DNA of 64,000 bases, from the NCBI GenBank assembly GCA_028279595.1, contig JANQNK010000004.1:174993-238992 (forward strand). The letters are read 5' to 3'. Numbering within the stretch: the first letter of the stretch is position 1; each line of letters opens with the position of its first letter. This DNA is from Thermoplasmatota archaeon. GTDB lineage: Archaea > Thermoplasmatota > JAKEGO01. Of this stretch, positions 7,033 through 16,142 are shown one piece after another. The position numbers and the translations under genes are program-made. The notes beneath the pieces were generated by a model, which saw only the letters and a program-made list of their open reading frames with translations, made no database searches and had not been told where the DNA came from.

Positions 7033-10000
7033 TCAAGGTTCCTTTTGGTCCTCCGGGTCCTCGTCCCCCTCCTTCATCTCGTCATCAGGCCCTGATTTCG
7101 GCTCTTGATCTTCGGATCCCTCCTCGGGTTCGGGATCCTCCTTGACCTCCTCCTCGGGCTCTGGTTCAGGCTCCTGTTCCTCGGAATCGGGGTCATCGGT
7201 CTCGGGTTCCTCGTCGTCCTCTGGTTCAGATCCCTCTGGCTCCTCTGAAGGTTCCTTTGTCCAAAACGGCCGTCCGAGCATCTGATTGAGAAGGATGATC
7301 AGGAGCAGTATTATCACGATGATGAGCAGGATCGTGTTGGGGTCGCCTCCATCATCGTCGTCGTCCGAGACTCCAGCGATGTCATCGCTCATTGCCTCGA
7401 TCGCATCGTCAAGGTCCTCGAGCTCGGTCAAGATGGTTTCGACGTTGGAGATCCCCGCTAGGCTTGTGTTGATCTCGTCCAGGCGAGTCTCGATCTCGGC
7501 TTCGAGAGCGCCGATGGATGCCATGATGCTCGTGATGTTGGCGTCCGTTTCGGCGAATCCAGTGGACATATCGCCAAGGACGATGCTGATGTTGGTGAGT
7601 GATTCGGTGTCGAGCGAGTCGAGCAGCGACGACAGGGTTGCAATGTCCGAAAGAAGGTCAGCGCTGACGTTCCCCTGGTCCTCGGCATGTTGCTCGAGAT
7701 CGGCCGCGAGGGCGGTCAAGGAAGTGTCCAGATCGGCGTAGGAGGAGGTCAGTAGAGTGTCCAGGTCACCGAGTGCCTGATGCAAAGACATGTTGGCCGA
7801 GCTGAGGTTCTGCTCGAGTTGTCCAAGGACCGTTTCCAGCCAAAGTTGGAGATCGGCCTGACCCGAGACGTTCAGGGAAGCGATCTCGGCCGCAAGCGAG
7901 TTGTTCATCATGGCCATGAACGCTGTCAGATTGACCTCGGTCTGAGCCAATCGTGAACTGATCGAGCTGCCAACAACGTCTATGTCAGTGGACAGGCCGT
8001 CGAGCAGGCCAGTGAGGGAAGTATTCAGGCCGCCGAGGGCGGCATCAAGGTCGGATATGCTGGCATCGACGACGTCAAGTCTTGACACGACGGTCGTCAG
8101 GTTCCCCAGGATCTCTCCAAGGTCCATTCCGACGCTCGCGTTCATCCCCTCGATGTATGTGCGGAGGTCGAGTATGGTCTGGTTCAGGTACGCGAGCTGG
8201 TCGTCGATGTCCTGGAGCTCGTCGGCGCGTCCCTTCTTCGTCACCTCGAAGTAGGTCCAGTTCGTGGAGTTCCATATCAACGATGTGCCGTTGTATCCGA
8301 ACGCCTCGACGGTTACGTTATACATCCCGAGGGGGGCGTGGCTGTATATTGGCAATCCGATGATGTGGGTCGTGTTGATGGAAAGACCGCTCTTGTGGGC
8401 CTCGAGGGTCGTTCCGTTCGGGTCGGTGTAGCTGACGACGAGCTCGAGGTTGTCGTAGGACGGTGCTGCGACCGTCCCGATGGTGATGGTGGCGGTGTCG
8501 TCCGGCTTGTACGTGGAGCGAAGTGCATCTACGAGGAGGTAGTCTCCGGCCATGACCTGATTGTTCACGTACAGATCGATCGATACGGAGACGATCCCGC
8601 CGATGTCGAGAACGGCATCGACGCGCAACGGCACCTTCGAGTCCTCGGTGAACCCAGAGGTGTTGACAAGATACCGATACGGGGATACGGGGTCGGATCC
8701 GACGTATGTTCCGTCGAGGTAGAGCCGGACCTCGCTAACCGCCCAGGTGGTCACCACTTCGAACACTTCCATTCCTTCGATGTAATCTCCGTTCGAATGG
8801 CTCGTGATGGCGATCTTGCCGCTGGGAGGTTCGTCCAGTTTGAGGACGAGTGGATAGACGTCCTGCCCGCCATGGAACACATATGGCGTGTCGCCGATGG
8901 TGTCGCCGCCGCTGATGTCCTGGTCTGGCCCTGAAAGATAGTCGCCGCCGGGATAATCGTCCCAGTGGTTGCCGCCGCTCGGATATGAGAGGTTCCAGAT
9001 GTTCCGGGCGGTCTGATAAGCGCCGATAGCGTTGTCGAAGAATTCGTTGTGATATACCATATTTCCGGATTGGTTCAAGAACTGGATGCCGATGTCGTTG
9101 TCCCTGATCTCGTTGTAAATGATCGTGTTCTCTCCAACGTCGGGACCCCACATACAGATCTCATAGTCGCCATCCTCGAATCTGCCCCATACTATCTGGC
9201 CGGCGTTGTTGATCCTTGGCGATTGGTCGGAAAGATTGTTGTCTGTCAATTGTTCGACCCTGGATCCCCTCCATAGGAAGATCTCCCAGCCATCTCCGTC
9301 ATTTCCCATCCACACGATCTCCCCGGCCGAATTGATCTTGGGACTGGCGTCAATGAAGGTATTATCGGATATCTGTTTGACCTTCTTCCCGTTCCAGAAG
9401 TATATCTCAAGGTCGGAACCGTCCGAACCATACCACGTGATCTCGCCAGCATCGTTCAAACTTGGATTATAACCGCCTCCGGTGCCGTCCGTCACCTGGA
9501 TGACCGCGGAACCGTTCCAGAAGAAGATCTGATCATAGTTCCCATCAGAGGCCTGCCATACGACCTGCCCGGCATCGTTGATCCGATGATTGATCTCGGC
9601 AAATGAGTCGTTCGTTAGCTGTAGGGTCCCCGTTCCGTTCCACAGGAAGAGATCGGTATTGTTACCGGACCTACTGGACCAAACAATATCCCCGGCCGAG
9701 TTGATCTGTGGATCCGTATCGTGACGACTGTTGTTGCTGACGTTTGTCACCGATATTCCATCCCAGAAATAGATCTCTTCGTCATTTCCATCATTACCGA
9801 CCCAGGCGACCTCGCCCGCTGAGTTGATCTGGGGTCGCGAGTCATTGTACGGGTTGGCGGAGATGTTCTGGGTGTTTTCGCCATCCCAGACGTATATATC
9901 GTAATCGTAGCCGTTCCACTTAACCCATAGGACCTCCCCCCTCGCATTGATCTGAGGTGGAGAATCGGTCTGGACGCCAACGAGAGGGTCAGCCGTTGAG

Positions 10001-13000
10001 CCATTCCAATGGAAGATGCCGTAATAACCAACGCCGACGTTCTTCAGCCAGACGACCTCCCCTGAGGGATTGATACTTGGCATGGTGTCATTGTATTGAT
10101 CATCGGTAAGATAATCGATCCTGTCCAGATCGCCTTTGATACCTACGTTGTTCGAGGCCACGAGGTTGTTGGTGATCCGGTTCGAGCTAGAACCTCTGAG
10201 GATCGACACGCCGTCCCCCTCCCCGGAATGGATCGTGTTGTTGGTGATGGTGTTGTTCCATGCTGCGAACAGCTTGATCCCTGACTCGCCGAATGATGAG
10301 ATATTGTTGTGTTCTATCAGGTTACTCGAAGATGTATCGATGTAGATCCCGAACTCGGAATTACCGTTCAGATGGTTCTGGGTGATCAGATTATGCCTTG
10401 AACTCGTGGAAAGTTTGATCCCTCCAACGTTGTCCGATGCATTGTTACGGTAGACAATTGTGTGGTTCATCTCCCAGAGATGGACCCCCGAAAGGGAATT
10501 TCCGAAAAGGGTGTTTTCCGAGATGTTGATCCCATTGCAGAAGTGGACGGATATCCCGGCCCGGTTTCGACCCATGGTGTTGTTCATGATCGTGATGTTG
10601 TTCCCTTCGTTGGAACCGATACCAGAGTTACCGTTGAAGTATCCCTCGTTATCGGCGATCGTGATGTTGTCTGAACCACTGGAGTATATTCCATCATAGT
10701 AGTTCTCGGTACAATTGTTGTCAGATATCGTGATGTTATGGGTCACGAAGATACCTATGCCCCACCAGCTACCGATCGCCGTGTTGTTGATCAGATCGGT
10801 GTGGTTCGCGTATGCCAGGGTGATGCCATAGAAGTAATTGTCAGTGACAATATTGTCTTCGATACTGTTATTCTCACATATGCGCACATTTATCCCATAG
10901 CCATCGTTCGAACCCAACTGGTTCCCACGTACGGTATTGTTCGAGGAAGCAAGATGGATCCCGTGACCAACGTTCCAGTTGACGATGTTGTCAGAGATCT
11001 CGAGATGGTGCGACGATTCGCGCACGTGGATCCCATCACCGCTTGAAGAGAGGATCGTATTGCCATCGATGTCGTTGTAGGGCGATTCATCCAGATCCAC
11101 CCCATAACCCGAATTGTTGTTCAGGTAGTTTCCAGATAATGTGTTGTTGCTGGAACGGATGGTTAGGTTGATAGCGGTTTCGGAATTTGACCATAGGTCA
11201 TTATCAGCGATGGTGTTCTCGCTGACGAAAGCGAGATAAATCCCGTTGCTGTTACCACTCACGTTGTTGCCAGATATCAAGTTGCCGAAGCAGTTAGTGG
11301 AAAGAGAGATGCCGTCATTTTTATTGGAAAGGACTGTATTGTTGACGATGGTTCCGTTGCTGCATGTATTCAGATATATGCCATCATCGTCATTCGAGGA
11401 GATATCGTTCCACATGATGTTGGTGTCTGAAAAGTATAGGAGGATACCGACATTGTTCGAATTCACAGTATTGTTCAGTATGTAAATGTCAGATGCGTGC
11501 CACAAGTGGATCCCGTGGTCTCCGTTCGAGCTGATATCGTTGTTCGTGATATTGTTCCGGTCACAGGATGTCATGACATAGATGCCTTTTTCGATGTTCG
11601 AACCCACGGTGTTGTTGATGATGGTATTGTTCGTGGAACCGAACATCATGTAGATGCCGTGTTGTTTGCTCTCATTGATCGTGTTGTTGGAGATCACGTT
11701 CCAGGAAGCATTGATGAGGTATATGCCATGACGTTGATTGACGCTCACATTGTTGTTGATGATCGTGTTGTTGACGGAATCGGAGACATGGATGCCGTCA
11801 TCACCGTTCGCGTTCCAGGTATTGTTATCGATGGTGTTGTTGTTCGATCCATCTAGCCATATGCCAACACCGCCCCCTACGCTCGCACCGTTGTCTCGTA
11901 TCTCGTTGTCGTGTGAGTTCTCGATATAGACTCCCATCCAGTTGATGTTCGCTGTGTTGTTTTGAACTGTAATGCGCTCGCACCATGAGAGCTCTATCCC
12001 TCTCCGATTCCCCATTGCGCTGTTCCAACCAATGACAACCTCGGTCGAGTTGTCCACCGATATACCTGACCTATGCATACCCACATTGTTGTCGAAGACA
12101 TCGATATCGGTTGAATATCCGATGATGATCCCTCTCACGTTCGCTGTGACGCTATTGTTGTAAAGGTCGGCGTCTTCAGTATCATTGAGATAGATGCCCA
12201 TTCCATTGTAGAACACCATGTTGTCGGAGACGTTCACATCGGTCGAGTTCAACATGCGTATAGCCCACTGAGAGTAGAGCACAAGGTTCCCGCTCACGAA
12301 GTGGCCGGTGCCCCCGGGTACATCGATCGCTGTCCTGTTCCCGCTGAAAGTCGAGTTGATGATCCTGGCTGAGTCACCGACGACCCGCAATGCCAGCTTG
12401 CTGCCGGTTATCTCAGAGTCCTCGACGGTCAGATTATCACCCTGGACCCTCACTCCAATGTCGGCAGCCAGGCTGTCGAGGAAATAGACATCGTATACGC
12501 CTGATCTATTGTCCACCCACACCACATCGTCATTGTTGTTGATCTTGTGATACCAGCCATGGGAATTCGCCGCCGAGACGTTGACGACAGAGTTGCCGTC
12601 CCACACACGGATGACGGCTGTCGTTGTGGTGTACTCCCTCCACGCGATCCGTCCATTGTCGTTCAGGATCGGTTCTTGAAGATTGGGCCCATACGTGGTG
12701 ATGATGGAGGTGGAATAGTCACCGTTCCAGTACATGATATCGGATATATCGGGAGCCATCCACGCCCGCCATGCCACCTCTCCGTTGTTGTTGATGCTGG
12801 GATTGAGGTTGAGGATGCCGTTGGCACTGATGTTGCGGACCGAGTTCCCATCCCAGAGCCAGATCTGATAGATAGTGCTGTAGTCATCCCTCCAGACGAC
12901 CTGGCCGGCATCATTCAAATCGATCTGGCTATCATGTTCGGTCGATTTTCCCATGATCCGTATTGAGGTGCCATTCCACAGGAACACGTCGTTGCTGGCA

Positions 13001-13818
13001 TTGTTCATCCCGATCCAAGCGACATCGCCTCGGTTATTGATCAAGATCTCTTCTATATTGCTCGATGAGTTCCAGAGCTCGATCGTGTCCGATCCGTTCC
13101 AAAGCATGACGCGGAAGAGTGTATCGTAGGCGATCCAGGCCACCCAACCATCGTCGTTTATGTGCGGATGGTCGTCCCAGCGGCTGTCGTTCGTGAGCCT
13201 GGTCGTGATACCGTCATCCCACATGAAGACCTCGGTGGTTCCGTTCACCCAGCCCCTCCAGACTATCGTACCGTGGGAGTTGACATCGGGTATCTCATCG
13301 TGATTCGACCTATTGGTCAATTGCATGGTCTCATTGAGGTCCCAATAGAAGATCTCGTACAACGGGGCAGGTGCGACCCAGGCAGTCTGTCCCTTGTCGT
13401 TCATATCGAGTTCCTTCTCGGACTGGTTGCTGTTGCTGAGTCTGATAGCGTTCGCGGGATTGAATATGCTTGCCCTCCGAACGAAGCTTCCCGAGAAGTT
13501 CAATCCGATGAGCGTGACGTTGTCAGCCTCGATCGACATCGTGTACTCCTTGTATGCGGGATAGACGATGGTATCCGTGGTACCGTTCCCGGTCAGCGTC
13601 AACGTCTTGTTCAGAACCAGGGATTCGGTATAGGTTCCCGCATACACCATGACGGTGTCGTTGACGCTTGCCGCGTCGATCGCATCCTGTATGCTGGCGT
13701 AGTCCGCTCCAGCCCAGTTGTCATCCACCACGATCGTGGCCGCGTTCGTCGGGCTCAGTGCGATAACGGTCAGTACCATTACAAATAACGAGATAGCAGC
13801 TGCTGTACCCCATTTCAT
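7033..13818 (-). CDS. Giant membrane-anchored surface protein: propeller repeats, parallel beta-helix, coiled coil
   Basis: 2261 residues. Residues 1-27 are a signal peptide. About 28-110 start a NosD/PbH1-like region (YASIQDAIDAAS). About 126-450 hold some eight repeats of about 40 residues with INN.G.VVW and WDG.....(I/L)T.N elements, resembling WD40-like/PD40 beta-propeller blades. About 450-1230 are a long right-handed parallel beta-helix of NN(T/I) and DNDI.S-type turns. A second propeller-like block follows (1231-1556), then a NosD-like end (GGNHWDDYPGGDY, near 1615), two beta-sandwich-like domains (about 1650-1860), a coiled-coil region (1863-2150), an Asp-rich spacer, one membrane helix (about 2159-2178) and an acidic Glu/Pro tail. 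Many N-x-S/T sequons suggest glycosylation. AGGTGA precedes the ATG. Probably an S-layer-associated or stalk-like adhesion or carbohydrate-binding protein; no catalytic motif is identifiable. Confidence 0.88.
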   Translation of the reverse strand: MKWGTAAAISLFVMVLTVIALSPTNAATIVVDDNWAGADYASIQDAIDAASVNDTVMVYAGTYTESLVLNKTLTLTGNGTTDTIVYPAYKEYTMSIEADNVTLIGLNFSGSFVRRASIFNPANAIRLSNSNQSEKELDMNDKGQTAWVAPAPLYEIFYWDLNETMQLTNRSNHDEIPDVNSHGTIVWRGWVNGTTEVFMWDDGITTRLTNDSRWDDHPHINDDGWVAWIAYDTLFRVMLWNGSDTIELWNSSSNIEEILINNRGDVAWIGMNNASNDVFLWNGTSIRIMGKSTEHDSQIDLNDAGQVVWRDDYSTIYQIWLWDGNSVRNISANGILNLNPSINNNGEVAWRAWMAPDISDIMYWNGDYSTSIITTYGPNLQEPILNDNGRIAWREYTTTTAVIRVWDGNSVVNVSAANSHGWYHKINNNDDVVWVDNRSGVYDVYFLDSLAADIGVRVQGDNLTVEDSEITGSKLALRVVGDSARIINSTFSGNRTAIDVPGGTGHFVSGNLVLYSQWAIRMLNSTDVNVSDNMVFYNGMGIYLNDTEDADLYNNSVTANVRGIIIGYSTDIDVFDNNVGMHRSGISVDNSTEVVIGWNSAMGNRRGIELSWCERITVQNNTANINWMGVYIENSHDNEIRDNGASVGGGVGIWLDGSNNNTIDNNTWNANGDDGIHVSDSVNNTIINNNVSVNQRHGIYLINASWNVISNNTINESKQHGIYMMFGSTNNTIINNTVGSNIEKGIYVMTSCDRNNITNNDISSNGDHGIHLWHASDIYILNNTVNSNNVGILLYFSDTNIMWNDISSNDDDGIYLNTCSNGTIVNNTVLSNKNDGISLSTNCFGNLISGNNVSGNSNGIYLAFVSENTIADNDLWSNSETAINLTIRSSNNTLSGNYLNNNSGYGVDLDESPYNDIDGNTILSSSGDGIHVRESSHHLEISDNIVNWNVGHGIHLASSNNTVRGNQLGSNDGYGINVRICENNSIEDNIVTDNYFYGITLAYANHTDLINNTAIGSWWGIGIFVTHNITISDNNCTENYYDGIYSSGSDNITIADNEGYFNGNSGIGSNEGNNITIMNNTMGRNRAGISVHFCNGINISENTLFGNSLSGVHLWEMNHTIVYRNNASDNVGGIKLSTSSRHNLITQNHLNGNSEFGIYIDTSSSNLIEHNNISSFGESGIKLFAAWNNTITNNTIHSGEGDGVSILRGSSSNRITNNLVASNNVGIKGDLDRIDYLTDDQYNDTMPSINPSGEVVWLKNVGVGYYGIFHWNGSTADPLVGVQTDSPPQINARGEVLWVKWNGYDYDIYVWDGENTQNISANPYNDSRPQINSAGEVAWVGNDGNDEEIYFWDGISVTNVSNNSRHDTDPQINSAGDIVWSSRSGNNTDLFLWNGTGTLQLTNDSFAEINHRINDAGQVVWQASDGNYDQIFFWNGSAVIQVTDGTGGGYNPSLNDAGEITWYGSDGSDLEIYFWNGKKVKQISDNTFIDASPKINSAGEIVWMGNDGDGWEIFLWRGSRVEQLTDNNLSDQSPRINNAGQIVWGRFEDGDYEICMWGPDVGENTIIYNEIRDNDIGIQFLNQSGNMVYHNEFFDNAIGAYQTARNIWNLSYPSGGNHWDDYPGGDYLSGPDQDISGGDTIGDTPYVFHGGQDVYPLVLKLDEPPSGKIAITSHSNGDYIEGMEVFEVVTTWAVSEVRLYLDGTYVGSDPVSPYRYLVNTSGFTEDSKVPLRVDAVLDIGGIVSVSIDLYVNNQVMAGDYLLVDALRSTYKPDDTATITIGTVAAPSYDNLELVVSYTDPNGTTLEAHKSGLSINTTHIIGLPIYSHAPLGMYNVTVEAFGYNGTSLIWNSTNWTYFEVTKKGRADELQDIDDQLAYLNQTILDLRTYIEGMNASVGMDLGEILGNLTTVVSRLDVVDASISDLDAALGGLNTSLTGLLDGLSTDIDVVGSSISSRLAQTEVNLTAFMAMMNNSLAAEIASLNVSGQADLQLWLETVLGQLEQNLSSANMSLHQALGDLDTLLTSSYADLDTSLTALAADLEQHAEDQGNVSADLLSDIATLSSLLDSLDTESLTNISIVLGDMSTGFAETDANITSIMASIGALEAEIETRLDEINTSLAGISNVETILTELEDLDDAIEAMSDDIAGVSDDDDDGGDPNTILLIIVIILLLIILLNQMLGRPFWTKEPSEEPEGSEPEDDEEPETDDPDSEEQEPEPEPEEEVKEDPEPEEGSEDQEPKSGPDDEMKEGDEDPEDQKEP

Positions 13819-13920
13819 TCTAAGTCACCTCGGGGAATGACATCAAAGGAACTCTATTTAGTGATATCTGTGTCTGGGGTTGTGGGAATTGAGAACATTC
13901 TCAATGGAAGCGATAATGGC

Positions 13921-14349
13921 TCACTTCTTTGCTTCGGCGTCGTCGATCTCCTGCTTGAGCCACGACTCGACGTCCCCGCCGTGCACCAGTCCGTCGATCT
14001 CGTCCTCGTCGGAGGGTTCGAGCTTCATGATCCAGCCTTCACCGTATGGATCCGTGTTGATGAGCGTCGGGTCGTCCTCCAGGTCCTCGTTCACCTCGAG
14101 GACCTCACCTGACAATGGTGCGACGAACTTGCCCACCCACTTCGCGGACTGGATCTTCCCGCAGGTCTCTCCGGCCTCGACGTCGTCGCCCTCGAAGGGA
14201 AGGTCTATGTACGTGGTGTCCCCGGCGGTCTTCTGGTAGAAGTCGTTCATGCCAATGGTCACGTTGCCGTCGTCCTCCTTCCTGACCCACGCGTGCTCTC
14301 CGTGGTAGTACAGCTCATCGGGCATGTCGTATCCGTGGTAAACCGCCAT
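13921..14349 (-). CDS. gcvH: GcvH-like lipoyl carrier protein
   Basis: A 142-residue lipoyl-domain protein of GcvH length and fold. The hairpin GKIQSAKWVGKFVAPLSGEV places the lipoylated Lys at residue 70 (canonical proteins have an ESVKA-type motif here; this one has QSAKW). The N-terminal HGEHAWVRKEDDGNVTIGM, GDTTYIDLP and the C-terminal GEGWIMKLEPSD are typical of H proteins. AGGTG is upstream of ATG at 14349. No glycine-cleavage P, T or L genes are in the window. A lipoate ligase is encoded inside an Hdr operon about 24 kb away, so this protein may serve that system rather than, or as well as, glycine cleavage. That link is inference. Confidence 0.88.
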   Translation of the reverse strand: MAVYHGYDMPDELYYHGEHAWVRKEDDGNVTIGMNDFYQKTAGDTTYIDLPFEGDDVEAGETCGKIQSAKWVGKFVAPLSGEVLEVNEDLEDDPTLINTDPYGEGWIMKLEPSDEDEIDGLVHGGDVESWLKQEIDDAEAKK

Positions 14350-14409
14350 TTGAACACCTCATACTATTTCTACGGACTTGAATTGATAAACGTTGTTTTA
14401 AGGCTTTTC

Positions 14410-14847
14410 CTAGGTTGTGCCGTCGTCCACAACGACGGTCGGTTCGATGATAACGTCAGACCTGACGGATTTGAAGACAAGACAGTAATCCCGTATGTCG
14501 ACGAGGCACTTCTCGACCTTCTGGCGGTCTGATTCCTCGGCGATCGTGATGACCGGGCGCACAACAACTTGCGTGAACCTTAGCGAACCCTCGGACATCG
14601 TGGCCAGTCCTTCGGCCTCGCTCTCGTATGAGACAAGTCGGATGCGCCGTTTCTCAGCGAGCCACAGGAAGGTCGACATGGTGCAGTGCTCGACCGATGC
14701 GACGAATAGGTCCTCCGGGTTCCAGTAACCTTCGTGGCCGCCGAACTCGGGTCCGCAGGCGACCTCAAGGTTTGGCTTTCCCTCGCTGCCGAGGACCCCT
14801 TTCCGCTCGCCGGTCCACCTCAACCGGGTCCGGTAGGTGTACTCCAT
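14410..14847 (-). CDS. osmC: OsmC/Ohr-family thiol peroxidase-like protein
   Basis: A 145-residue OsmC-fold protein that probably reduces organic hydroperoxides. The two redox Cys are both present: VASVEHCTMSTF (peroxidatic-type) and DIRDYCLVFKS. NPEDLFVASVEHC and RFTQVVVRPVITI are the core fold elements. The start is uncertain: ATG at 14847 follows GGGAGAG, while a GTG at 14862 follows GGAGGAG and would add 5 residues. Either start is within or next to the end of the upstream larA-like gene (stop at 14859-14861), so the two are translationally coupled. Confidence 0.85.
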   Translation of the reverse strand: MEYTYRTRLRWTGERKGVLGSEGKPNLEVACGPEFGGHEGYWNPEDLFVASVEHCTMSTFLWLAEKRRIRLVSYESEAEGLATMSEGSLRFTQVVVRPVITIAEESDRQKVEKCLVDIRDYCLVFKSVRSDVIIEPTVVVDDGTT

Positions 14848-14858
14848 CCGCTCTCCCT

Positions 14859-16100
14859 TCACACTATCTCCTCCAGGACGGGCACGGTCCATGTCCCGTT
14901 CGGCATGATGATGACGCTGGGTTCCTTCCCGCGGGAACGCATCGTCGCCATGGCCTCATCGACAGCGGCCTGAATATCGGTAAAGGGCCTCAGGTGCGCC
15001 TTGGTGATGAGCTCATCGTCGACGCCCATGACGGTCCATATCTCGGCCCATTGAAGCGTTTGCATGATCCTCAGCGCCTTGTGGTCGCCCAGATGATATC
15101 CCCCGGAGATGCTGGCCTCGACGTCGTCCAGGCTCTCGATCCCGTGGAGGAAACGTAGGAACGCGTCGTTGCCGACACCGTTCCTGCAGGCAGAGACCCA
15201 GATGATGATGCCGCCCTCGTTCAGGACCAGTTTACCGTTCTCCAGCGCGTGCTGCGACTGGTACATCTCGAGGTCCTTGGGCGGGGGGACGCAGGTGACG
15301 ACTATGTCAGCCTTCCTCGTGACAGGGACGCACTGTAGCGCCATGGCATCCCTGGCAGCAGCTTCGAAGGCTCCGACGATATCGCCGCCGTGTGCAGGAA
15401 GAACGCGCTTCTCGCTGTCGAGGACGAGCTGCATGGTGAATATCCTCTCCGTCCGGAGGAACGACACTGCCTCGGCCATGTCCTCGTGGATAGGGTTCCT
15501 GACCAGCGCGGCTGGTTTCGAGCCGTCGGTCACGGCCAGAGAATGGTTCGCCTCGATCGTCTTGAACCCGGCGATGCCTGGCAGGAAAGACTTCCGCCCT
15601 CCGGAGAACCCGGCGAAGTAATGGGGCTCGACGCTATTGATCGTTATTATCCTCTCAGCGTCGACCGCTAACTTGTTGAAAGTTACCGGTGTCCCACGGG
15701 TGGTTGTCCCGACCGAAACCAGCTTGCTTTCGTCGCGCGCGTCGTGCACCTCGATCATGTCGCGAAAGCGATCCAGGTGACGTCCGAATATCGTCCGGAG
15801 CTGCTCCTCCGTCGGAGAACGATGTGTTCCGGTGGCCACCAGGAATGTCAACTCGGGTCCGCCGTCAAGGAAAGGGACCACGGAATCCAGCACCTCGGCC
15901 GTTGGGGTAGCCCTTGTAGCATCGTTGACTATGATGAGGACGTTCTGTGCACCTTCCACGAACTCCTCCATCGAAGGTCCGTCGTCGGGCGGTTCCGTCA
16001 GAGGAAGCGAGGACGCATCGTTGGGATGGATGACCTCGCACTCTGCAACTACGCTGATCGTGATCGTCTCTCCGCCGTAATCGATGTCGACGGTCCTCAT
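14859..16100 (-). CDS. larA: LarA-family (nickel-pincer lactate racemase-like) protein, copy 1
   Basis: A 413-residue DUF2088/LarA-fold protein. Characterised members racemise lactate or other 2-hydroxy acids with a pyridinium-thioamide nickel-pincer cofactor. Visible signatures are IIVNDATRATPT (about 56-67), VATGTHRSPTEEQ (about 86-98), EVHDARDES (about 116), INSVEPHYFAGFSGGRKSFLPGIAG (about 153-177; the Lys of SGGRKSF corresponds to the residue that binds the cofactor in LarA, with His in EPH and in EANHSL) and GYHLGDHKA in the C-terminal domain. LarB, LarC and LarE are not in the window. ATG at 16100 fits a leaderless mRNA from a TATA-like element near 16121-16129. A second homologue is at 45.5 kb. 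The substrate cannot be told from sequence. Confidence 0.85.
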   Translation of the reverse strand: MRTVDIDYGGETITISVVAECEVIHPNDASSLPLTEPPDDGPSMEEFVEGAQNVLIIVNDATRATPTAEVLDSVVPFLDGGPELTFLVATGTHRSPTEEQLRTIFGRHLDRFRDMIEVHDARDESKLVSVGTTTRGTPVTFNKLAVDAERIITINSVEPHYFAGFSGGRKSFLPGIAGFKTIEANHSLAVTDGSKPAALVRNPIHEDMAEAVSFLRTERIFTMQLVLDSEKRVLPAHGGDIVGAFEAAARDAMALQCVPVTRKADIVVTCVPPPKDLEMYQSQHALENGKLVLNEGGIIIWVSACRNGVGNDAFLRFLHGIESLDDVEASISGGYHLGDHKALRIMQTLQWAEIWTVMGVDDELITKAHLRPFTDIQAAVDEAMATMRSRGKEPSVIIMPNGTWTVPVLEEIV

Positions 16101-16142
16101 CACGATTAGGAATGTAAGGATGTTATTTCATACATCCGGTGC

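Noticed and set aside
13921..14349. Part of a local glycine-cleavage operon
   Set aside because: No P, T or L protein genes are adjacent; neighbours are a surface protein and OsmC.
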